Assembly: GCA_031002005.1 (NCBI GenBank)
Contig: CM061919.1
Coordinates: forward strand, 174,947,121 to 175,011,120
Origin: Vandiemenella viatica
Taxonomy: Eukaryota > Arthropoda > Insecta > Orthoptera > Morabidae
Direction of reading: 5' to 3'
Length of the DNA: 64,000 nt
A program made the translations under genes and the position numbers. Within the stretch, counting starts at the first letter, position 1, and each line of letters opens with the position of its first letter. The notes beneath the pieces were generated by a model, which did not search any database, was not told the origin of the DNA, and worked only from the letters and a program-made list of their open reading frames with translations. Shown one piece after another: positions 34,666-43,347 of this stretch.

Positions 34666-37394
34666 AATTCGACCTTATAATTGCACTCTATGATTATCTT
34701 TATCTCACGTGCTGATCAGTCTTCACGTTGTTTTCTGCTATTACGTACAAGTACTTCAGAGAATCAATCTTATCAAGGATTTTACAGCTTACTTTTGACT
34801 AATCGAGAAGGGGCTTTTTCATTTTTGACGTGGAAACGTCTTTAAAATCGGTGCCGGCTGATAGAAGGCAACCGCACTAAAATGAGCGTCAGTTTTATCA
34901 AAATAATTTCAAATTACAATAATTCAGATAAAAATAGAAATAATGCTTCATCTTGATCTCGTTTTAAAGATTACAGAAAAACGTTTGTGACAACAGCACT
35001 CGGATATTCACAAAACTTGAACGTAGTGGTCTGTGCACGCAAAATGAATTCAAGAAATTTAGCTCTTAGTTTAGAAGTCTGTCTTAAAAGTTAAAAAAAG
35101 ATCAAATTTGGCTCATAGTCTGTGATCAAGCTCGAGTATTCTAATGCTCTCAGTTTGTATATAAATGGTTTTCTACAGCATAATGCTTCCACTAAGGACA
35201 GAAGTACAGAACACTTAATTGAAAATACATATTGGATTCGAGCAAGCGACCTCGGCAACGGGATGAACATTTAAGACAAATTGATGAGAATTGTATAATA
35301 GGCACTGCTTCTATAGATGAGATGCTACAAATTACGAACTCCGCTTATAATGAAACTAATTGGGGACCCAGTAACAACAAATACTGAATGAATTACCGCA
35401 AGAGACGAATCTGGTTTACTTCCATTGCTCATCGGCATGATTTTTGTTATAAACATTATTTCTCATTGGGGGGATTGGGATAGGTTAGGTTGGTTGAAAA
35501 GTATCCATGAGGCCCTTCAAAAGCCTGATTCTTGGGCTTCAACTGGGAGGAATGAAACGTAATATTATTTCAGCCCCTTCAGCGATTATTTTGATAGGAA
35601 AACTTTTTAAACAATAAGTTTGAAGATGCTGGCATATTTACTGATCGAAGCTTCATAGATCTTCCTAATATGCTCAGGAAGAGTGGAGCATATTGCGAGT
35701 TTTTTAGTCTGTGGTGTGTAGACTCTTATCCACTGCCAGGAGCCGCAGCTCTTCTGAAAGCGCCTGACTTAATGGCTGCTGAATATTTCAGGCGACGCGT
35801 CACCAGGACACCTGAAGTGGTTCCCTGGAGACGAACCCACGGCCCGACTGAGCGGATGTGACCAGTGAAAATCTGCATTAAACAGATCCTCCAGTCCCGT
35901 CTCACAGTGTAGACCTCTATTACTACTCATCGTATTTGTAAATAAGTATGTAACGTTGGTTCGTCAGCAGAGTAATACATCCGAAGTATTTTTCATTCTG
36001 ACAGAATGCTAAGGAATTTTAATTGCAAGTTACTGAAGTAATGTTACTTCTAATATATGCTAAATCGCGTGCATGTTTTATACAGCAATTGTAATTTCTG
36101 CAATGTTGTACTGCTAATTTTAAATACTGTTCGAATTTTCGATGGTTCGGTGAAACGCTGTATTGTGATTGATTGATGAACTAGCTTAGTTTCAAAAACA
36201 TTTACCTACGAACGATCTCAAATAATCCTCCCAGTGATATTTTGACGTAGTTAGCGAATACTTAATAATATAAGTCATCAAGACAATATTACAATTTGGA
36301 ACAGCGTGATAGATTAGTGAATCTGCACACCAGAAAAACGGGTTCATCCTTGCAAATCAAGTTTATTTTCTACTTAACCAACGTCTTTAATTTTTGTTGC
36401 GTCACGTTTCAAAAGTTTAATTGTACCTGTTAACCTCATCAACATTCAAATCCCACTTCAACAAATAATTGTTCTCAGACGTACAGGATTATGCAGTTCC
36501 TTCCAAGTCATAGATCAATTGTAGGTGCTGCAAGATTTTTTCACTTGCCTTTCTTATTTGTGCCTATATCTCCGATTAAGTTATTTGTTTTAATTTTTAA
36601 TTCGTAATTTATAAATCTCTAGCTCCAGTTTCGAAGCTTAATTCATAAAATGTTAGTCGGAAATTTTTAATTCACCGCAACTTCCTCTGATTATAAGTGT
36701 CGTTAATTCCAAGATTACAAAAAAATAAAAAAATCGTGTTATTAAGATGGGCGAGAGCATTTTTTGGTTCAGTTTTCGCTATTTCCATTAGGGCTGGAAA
36801 AATTAAAAATGATTAATGGCTTGAGGGCTGGCGACGGGAAAGGAAAACCACTAAAATGTTTAACAAGCTATTTTTTTTTTTTTCGGAAACAGTGCAAAAA
36901 GTTATGATGAGAAAATAACTCATAGACGGTTTTATATTTAGCTAGATTATAATGCGCAGATGTTACTTCTGTCATAACTCACAGATAAAATTCAATTTAA
37001 TTTAATTGCAACAAAATTGGACGTTAATTATTTAATTCTTCTACTGCAGTACTTCGTATGATTATAAAAGTTCAGAAGTATCTTTTGCAAATCTTTCATC
37101 AAATAATGTTTTCTAATTTCTATCTCAAAACCAAAACTTTATTTCTTGTCCCCAAAAATAAATCAACATTACAGGAACTTCTAGTACGTCACACAGGATA
37201 TTGCTTACGGCAAACAAATGTGAAGGTGCAATTGGGTTCACGTTTACAGTAGGTTTCAATCTTACAGAGGTAGTGCACCGTATTGTAGTTCTTGACCTGG
37301 AGCATTGGAAAGGAGGTCACCTTTTTCTACGCAAGAAGTTTCGGCCGTTCTGAATATTCGACTTCGTAAAAAGATACCTCGACTTTATGGGGGC
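34666..37394. other. Unassigned AT-rich DNA
   Basis: Frames are short and unremarkable. A GC-richer patch at 35690-35870 has a 63-codon frame without similarity I can recognise. Confidence 0.5.
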
Positions 37395-37660
37395 TTGAAG
37401 TTCCTTCGTCCAGACCACCGCTCTGGCCTCGCATTCGGGAGGACGCGGGTTCGAATTCCCGTTCGGGCATCCAGATTTGGGTTTTCCATGGTTTCCCAAA
37501 TCACTCCAGGCGAATACCGGGATACTTCCTTCAAAAAGATCATGGCCGAATTCCTTCCAGTTTCTTGTTCCCAGTCCCATCCCGCCTCTAATGACCTTAG
37601 CCCTCGACGAGGCGAAAAGCAATAAGTAAAAAAAAAATAAAAAAAAAAAAAAAAAAAGTC
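37395..37660 (+). mobile_element. tRNA-derived SINE, family 1, with A-rich tail
   Basis: Head with ctctggcctcgcattcggga and box B ggttcgaattcccg, body ggttttccatggtttcccaa, tail ctctaatgaccttagccctc then gacgaggcg, and a terminal A-rich run from 37628 to 37657. Orientation and poly(A) tail fit LINE-mediated retroposition. Confidence 0.85.
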
Positions 37661-38984
37661 CAGGCTGTAGTCAGATGTTATACCGACTGACCTATGTGGT
37701 CTACAGCTGTTAACACTAGTTTTATCAGTAACAGCATGCCGGAGAAACGTAATAGTAGCAGTTACTTCTGTGGTTCCGTATGTTGTAACAAGCATGTTAT
37801 TTCTTCCGAAAATGTAACATAACCGGAAATCTCATCTGCTCGTTTAAAAGCCTAATGAATGCGCTACTCAATGCCACAACAGATGGGAGCATCGGAAAAT
37901 GTAAACCAAATTCACGTAAACAGAAGCTATTGTTTCACTACACCAGATTATTCTAAATTAATGCAGCTAAGTGGACTACTGCAAAGACTAACAGGAACTA
38001 AAAAAATTCAAAGCTATACCTCAGACATCTATACGGAAGAGGGTTCCTGTTACCGAATAACAACAGGTGTTCCCCATCGTTGAAAAAGATCTGCGGATGA
38101 TCTGTGCGACCACCAAGAGGCCTATTAAAATTGTATTGTCGGTTGGTCTTTCTAGCCTGGTCTGTGATTTCTTCTGTAGTTGCTTTCTTGATTATATTGC
38201 TCATATCACAAAGATAACGAGCATTCCCCTAGCGTTCTAACCAACATGCTAATTCTTCTTATTGTAGATCGCCGATGCGAGTCCGGTGAAGGGAATAACA
38301 GTTTTAGTATTGCGGTCGTCTAGTCTCAGCTTTCGTTTCGATAATTACATCCGCATATGGCAATAAGATAAAAACCATTGGCTAGATGATCAAAAGTTCC
38401 ATAAAGAATATAACTACCCCCGCATTCTGCAAAACTACAGAAAGCTGTTTAAAAAATGTAATCAAAAAGTTCTCTACAGTGACCTTTAAAGTACCAGTGC
38501 ATTGTAAACTACGCAGTGTGAAAACAGAAGCTATTTACGCAGTGTTAAAACCATGCTGACAGAAGTTGAAATATCTAGCCTCTGTGTTGTTTACTTTGAA
38601 GAACTATTTTTCTCTGATGTACAGCATTATCTTCCCTTTAATCAGAGGGTCGAACATACCGAAAGGAAATCAACCATATTTCTCTTCAAGTAATCATCAC
38701 AGAATTTACCGAAAGAAATTTTGGGAGACAGTAGTAAAACGTAATCTGATAGTGGGCTGCCCCGTATCTTAGTTTCATGCACTATATTCGGTAGCGGAGG
38801 GACGTCAATTTTCTTCGCAGAACTTAAATTGATACTAGAGCCAGTGAAATATAATCGCAACTGTGTGTAAATTGAAGCAGTAATTACCACTGATTCTCTG
38901 TGTATAATCAAGAGTTCGAGAAGCCAGTTGGAACAAAAGGATGGCAACTATAACAATAGACATTCTCCCTGAAATACGCACCAA
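37661..38984. other. Unassigned DNA
   Basis: No supported gene. It may include older parts of the LINE whose 3' end follows, but I cannot read them. Confidence 0.4.
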
Positions 38985-39870
38985 CAGCATAAAGGATATA
39001 ACATCAAGTTTCATGTTGGTCCAGTCACACAAGGGGACAAATTTAATGAGTACGTCGTTGGGCTGGTGAAGGAAGCTATCAAGTGGGGACAGAGAGAAGG
39101 CTTGAATTCTACTAAACAGCTAGCAGATCAATTAAGGCAAACGGAATGGAGCAGATCGTTACAACAAAAAGGTTCTCACTGCAGCTGTTTACAACTACTA
39201 TCCCCACGAAGCCTTTGTATTACTACAACGTTAAAAGACTGCATCACATGCATTACCAGAAGTCGATTCTATCGTGGTAACTTGCCCAATCATTTAAATC
39301 GAATACGGTTTAGAGAAAGTCCCAAATGTTACTGCTCAGACACAGCAATGAGCGACCTAACCACATTATTTTTTCCTGACAAAAGTATAGATTACCGCAA
39401 GACAAATAACAGATAGAATTTAAAAAAAAAAACTTTGAATTCCCTTTCCAACGAACACAGCTATTTTGCTATCTTCTAAAGATAAAAAACATTTACAGGA
39501 TATTAATGACCTATTTTAAAGATGGAAATATGTTTATCTAAGTTTTACTTGCAAAATTAATCCCTTTAAGAATCTTGAAACCTTATTTTTAACACGTTTG
39601 CATTCTTTTGAATTGTGTACTGTCTATTGTGATGCACGATTGTATCTACCTATATGTGTATTCATTCCAGTTGTATAGTGATCAATTTTAACACATGACC
39701 TGTTGTAAGTTAGTCCAAAAGTGTTTTACTCGAACCATTATAACGCATATTGTTAGGCTAATAATTAATTGTAAGTGCTGTTGTACACATCAATGGAGAC
39801 TTATGTAAGATGCTAGCTGAATGGACGAAAAGACCAAAAGCCATTAATATAAAATATAAAAAAATAGCCG
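38985..39870 (+). pseudogene. RNase H-bearing LINE, 3' end remnant
   Basis: The frame GDKFNEYVVGLVKEAI (about 39030-39090) fits the last RNase H block of LINE ORF2 (WVKxHxGxxGNExxDxLAKEA), followed by SRFYRGNLPNHLNRIRF and SPKCYCSD, the style of the C-terminal zinc region (CxC...H). The end at about 39820-39868, gacgaaaagaccaaaagcca then ttaatataaaatataaa, resembles Jockey/I-group 3' ends, as at 10999-11061. Frames are shifted and the RT itself is not readable, so this is a dead 5'-truncated copy. Confidence 0.55.
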
Positions 39871-39872
39871 GA

Positions 39873-39950
39873 CCATGGGTTGAACCAGCATCCTCTTGAA
39901 TTCCAGGTCCAAACGTTGCAATTTACCCACCAGGCCTTGTTAAATATTAC
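39873..39950 (-). mobile_element. tRNA-like SINE head
   Basis: Minus strand: ggcctggtgggtaaattgca at the box A position and ggttcaacccatggtccg at the box B position. No body or tail follows. Probably a SINE head fragment rather than a tRNA gene, since no acceptor stem closes. Confidence 0.45.
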
Positions 39951-40202
39951 ATCCACAGCTCAAAGACATGATAACAGATAGTTTTCCCTAGCTTCCAGTA
40001 ACAGGTTGCTGCTGAATGCGGCCCACCCGATGAAAATCACATTTCTATCTGAAAGTAACATCGATACGCTATGTAAACAAATTTCCTTTGGAAGAAAAGC
40101 TCTTGACTGCCGTTTTATCTCCATAGTCGATGGGAAACGCTGCAATTTTCCGCTTAAGTTGAAAGATATCCCGGCAATTTTACGTATTGTTGTGAACCTG
40201 TC

Positions 40203-40225
40203 AAAAAAAAAAAAAAAAAAAAAAA
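40203..40225. repeat. Poly(A) tract, 23 A
   Basis: Uninterrupted A run; possible retroposon tail but no body recognised upstream. Confidence 0.85.
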
Positions 40226-40344
40226 GCGAACTCATCAGACCGCATAAGGTCTTGAGCGTTGAGCTCCAATGGCCGCGAGAGAAAACCGCTACTTGCTGGA
40301 GACTGCAGCGCGATTACCCTGCTGAATAGAGGGAAACATTGGTG

Positions 40345-40462
40345 CTTCTGCAGTTATAGCTGGAGGCTTTGGTTTTGAAGGAAATGGATTCGACTCTCGT
40401 TTCGAGCAAAAAAATTTCCGTTTCCCAATATTTACCGAAATCACTCTAGGAGAAGGGCAATA
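40345..40462 (+). mobile_element. SINE family 1 variant, partial
   Basis: The head agttatagctggaggctttg with ttttgaaggaaatggattcg, and the body caatatttaccgaaatcactc, match the minus-strand copy at 49000-49225, defining a subfamily distinct from the main one. The tail is absent. Confidence 0.5.
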
Positions 40463-40884
40463 TAACGAAAGCCACTGGCTGGATATAACTCCGGTGCCAA
40501 GCCTTGAGTTATATTAGGAGGAGAGCAGAGCAAAACTTGCATCAACCGGATGAAGAGGCCAACGTACTTCATGGACTGTGGAACCCACAGAAGAAGAATG
40601 TACCATTTTGTGTCTCCAATCTACTCGAGCACTGGAACCCACAACAGCTTAACCCGTCTCCGGCTGAGCAGCTGTGAGAACGACTAGCCATTCCAACTGG
40701 CACTCAACAGTTGGCTGCCTCGAAAGATAACTGCAATATTGTGGGATCGTAACTTCTCCAGGTGCGTTCCTGATATTCTCAGAGTAACATGACCGATAAC
40801 ACTACTGAAACTCCTCCTAAAGCTTGAGGAAGTTCTCAATTATGAGTACCTGACTGTGGCTGAAATTAAATGTAGATATGCAAC
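40463..40884. other. Unassigned DNA
   Basis: No supported feature. Confidence 0.5.
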
Positions 40885-41130
40885 ATTTTTTTTTTAACTG
40901 CTTAACGTCTCCTATAACAACTAGGTCTTTAGAGACGGGAAAGGATGGGGGCAAGGAATGGGAAGGAATTCGGCCATGGCCTTTTGAAGGAAGCATCCCG
41001 GCATTCACCTGAAGTGATTTGGGGAAACCATGGAAAACCCAAATCTGGATGCCCGGACGGGGATTCGAACCGCCGTCCTCCCGAATGCGAGGCCAGAACG
41101 CTAGCCGTTACACCACCACGCTCGGTGCAA
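40885..41130 (-). mobile_element. tRNA-derived SINE, family 1, full length
   Basis: From the T-run at 40888 (poly(A) on the sense strand) through the tail, body (ggttttccatggtttcccc) and head (ggttcgaatccccgtccgg; agcgtggtggtgtaacggct). One of the best copies; box A and box B are both recognisable on the minus strand. Confidence 0.85.
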
Positions 41131-41329
41131 CATTTTCACCAACATCGTGAGGTGGAAAAATTTGGCGATGGAAAGTCTAAAAGGTCGTGATACTTTAAGC
41201 CACACTCGAAGCTAATACTTTATCAGAATAGCTTTCACGCGGATCTAGCAGCAGTTCTGTAATACTATATGATGCAAGCAGCCATTTGATACCTGTTGTC
41301 ATCATAACAGAAGTGGCTTCTTAAATGTA
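41131..41329. other. Unassigned DNA
   Basis: No supported feature. Confidence 0.45.
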
Positions 41330-41460
41330 AGATCAATGCACTACAAGATGTAGTTTTTTCAATAAAAGTTTCTCGGGAGTCCAGCCGGATGGTGTCATAA
41401 AACGACGACGTTTCGACAACCTGCTCGGTTGTCTTCATCAGGTCTATTTTGGATATTTCT
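41330..41460 (-). repeat. Dispersed repeat with a hammerhead-like core
   Basis: On the minus strand: ctgatga (41435-41441), one extra base, a 7-bp stem gacaacc/ggttgtc (41427-41433 / 41415-41421), then gaaa (41411-41414). A downstream part, cccgagaaacttttattg, resembles the inverted repeat of the 32644 element. CUGAUGA-stem-GAAA is the hammerhead catalytic core; a clean helix III and cleavage triplet were not found. It lies beyond the 3' side of the gag-only LINE and may be its 3' end or a separate insertion. Confidence 0.55.
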
Positions 41461-43208
41461 TCTCAAAATCACAAAAACAGACTGGCTTCGCTGCCATGTC
41501 AGCCTAGTTACAGCTCACCATTGAGCTGGTGTAAGGTGGAGTATATTGCCCTAAGGCATTGACTCCAAGTATTTGGACTGAACAAATCTTCGCTGTCGGT
41601 GTGTCTTCATTTTGGCTGTAGATGTCTTCTTCGAATGGTGTTTCTTCACAAGATGGAGTGCCGGCGCATCTGCCATCTCAGAAATGGTCATCAGTTTATG
41701 CTGTGGTGCCCTCAGGGCTGCCGCGGCGTGTTTCGTAAATCTTCCTTTGAAGCAAGGTGGTTGACGAGGTTCTTGAGTAAGTCGACGAGGGCATCCAGTC
41801 GGTCTTCTCGCTGTCCCGGGTCTTGGCAGTTGCAGGAGTGGCTGGTGTGGGCTCTATCGAACTTATGAGGCTCCGACTTCTTCTTCTGTCTTGCTGCTGG
41901 ATGGTGGATAGGAACTCGACGCTGCTCTGGCGATCCATTGCTCGACTGCCGCTGCTGTGGGCGTGTCTTGCACACTTCCCGACTTGGTGCGGGCTGCGTA
42001 TGGAGCCTTGGACGAATCTTGCGAAGTTGCTGCTTCCACTTGTCGCAACCGCGGAAAGAAGCTGCGTGCCTGGATCCGCAGTTACAGCAGACTGGCTCAT
42101 CCCGTGGTGTTTTGCAGTCTGCAAGCATATGTCGTCCTCCGCAGCGGACACACCTGACCGGTTCAGTGCAGTCCCTGGCATAGTGCCGGAATTTTTGGCA
42201 CCTGAAGCACTGGACCGGGCTGCGTGAGGGTGGCTTCGCTGAGATGGTCTGCGTTGTGGCGTTGCGTGGGGGCGGTTTCTCCACGGTGGTCGGCGTTGTG
42301 TCACTGGTACTCACTCCATCAGGGAGCATGTTGTTGTGGCCCTCTGGATTCTGCTGCTCAGGAGCTTCCTTTCCCACTGCAGTGGTGTTGACATCTTGGG
42401 TGGGTCTCTTGGGCAGTTGTGGGGCGTGGACGATCCCATTCGCTTGAAGGAACTTGGTCAGCCGTTGTAGTTGGTCGAGATGTTGCGGGAGAAACTTCAG
42501 CCCGCCCTTCAGTGGGATAGCGAGGAGGAGGTCCGACGTTTCCGCGTGGAGCTCGGCCATCAGCTCGACGTAGTTTCCGTCGTACTCCGCCGTGATGGGT
42601 ACGACTGGCCCTTGTTCCGTCTGCTGTGTTTCTTCTTGAGATGACCGATCTTCCACTTCTTGCGTGTCTTCAGTTTGTGGGAGTTCGTCGACATCTTCCG
42701 TCTCGTCTGCTACTGGTTCTTCTTGCGGGTACGGCATGATGTTAAATCGTCGTTTCAGCTTGGCGATGTATTGCTCCAGGTCAAAGTCGTGCGCCCAGAG
42801 CGTTGGGAACACCACCGCTTCGGGCCACTCCTCTGGCCAGCTTGGGTCATCACGGATGATCCGCTTCTTGGCAAGATGGCTGCATTCGTGTCTTGTGAGA
42901 CACTTCATGAGGTTCTTGTAGTTTGTTGGCAGGTCGTATACGAAATTAATGTCGTCAAGGTGGATCTTTACAACCAAAGACCACCTCTCCTCCTGGTTGT
43001 TGGCTGCCAGTCTGCGCTTCCATCTCTCGCGGGTTGCCTTGTTCTGGTTTGCGATGAAGTCACTGGCCCTGATTGTGCCGTGATGCCACTTCTGCCCGTC
43101 GTGGCGAATTTCTTCCAAATATACTCGTATATTCTGGAAAACTCGTGGCATGGCGGCTATGCGTGCTGAGCGAGTCAGTGAGAGAGTAGTGCGAGAGTCG
43201 AGTAGCCT
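41461..43208 (-). mobile_element. Second gag-only LINE-like element
   Basis: The minus-strand unit comprises a 5' leader (aggctactcgactctcgcac), one intact gag frame (43151-41712) and about 250 bases of 3' sequence without an ORF2. Its 3' part shares a short block (agacacaccgacag versus agacacaccaacag) with the 3' UTR of the complete LINE next door, which could be a shared recognition signal. It abuts that LINE head-to-tail; a 13-bp repeat (agtcgagtagcct at 43196-43208 and 48071-48083) suggests the complete LINE inserted into the leader of this element. The outer boundaries are estimates. Confidence 0.5.
41712..43151 (-). CDS. Gag-like zinc-knuckle protein of the second LINE
   Basis: A 479-codon intact frame. 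The start is set at the ATG giving MPRVFQNIRVYLEEIRHDG; the open frame extends 28 codons further upstream but without an ATG. An N-terminal basic globular part (about 1-140) is followed by an acidic Glu/Gln stretch (about 140-180), a Pro/Thr linker, then three CCHC-type knuckles at roughly residues 315-370: CFRCQKFRHYARDC, CVRCGGRHMLADC and CCNCGSRHAASFRGC. A basic tail and a Leu-rich end (LVDLLKNLVNHLAS) follow. LINE gags bind element RNA. Unlike the neighbour's ORF1 it has no long poly-Gln tract, so it belongs to a different family. An intact gag with no partner ORF2 is unusual. Confidence 0.75.
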   Translation of the reverse strand: MPRVFQNIRVYLEEIRHDGQKWHHGTIRASDFIANQNKATRERWKRRLAANNQEERWSLVVKIHLDDINFVYDLPTNYKNLMKCLTRHECSHLAKKRIIRDDPSWPEEWPEAVVFPTLWAHDFDLEQYIAKLKRRFNIMPYPQEEPVADETEDVDELPQTEDTQEVEDRSSQEETQQTEQGPVVPITAEYDGNYVELMAELHAETSDLLLAIPLKGGLKFLPQHLDQLQRLTKFLQANGIVHAPQLPKRPTQDVNTTAVGKEAPEQQNPEGHNNMLPDGVSTSDTTPTTVEKPPPRNATTQTISAKPPSRSPVQCFRCQKFRHYARDCTEPVRCVRCGGRHMLADCKTPRDEPVCCNCGSRHAASFRGCDKWKQQLRKIRPRLHTQPAPSREVCKTRPQQRQSSNGSPEQRRVPIHHPAARQKKKSEPHKFDRAHTSHSCNCQDPGQREDRLDALVDLLKNLVNHLASKEDLRNTPRQP

Positions 43209-43347
43209 ACACACACACCCGAGCATTTTCTGCAAAATTACTTTATTTTGCAGTTTTGGTGAAGTTTTTGTCTTTTGACATTTCCTTCAATGTTACAAGA
43301 TGCGTATCATTACTGTTGGTGTGTCTTTGTTTTCGCTCTGAGATATT

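Noticed and set aside
41823..43169. Several long plus-strand frames over the gag of the second LINE
   Set aside because: Antisense shadows of the intact minus-strand gag; no family similarity.
43152..43235. 28-codon N-terminal extension of the gag at 41712-43151
   Set aside because: It has no ATG and overlaps the putative 5' leader; the first ATG at 43151 is the better start.
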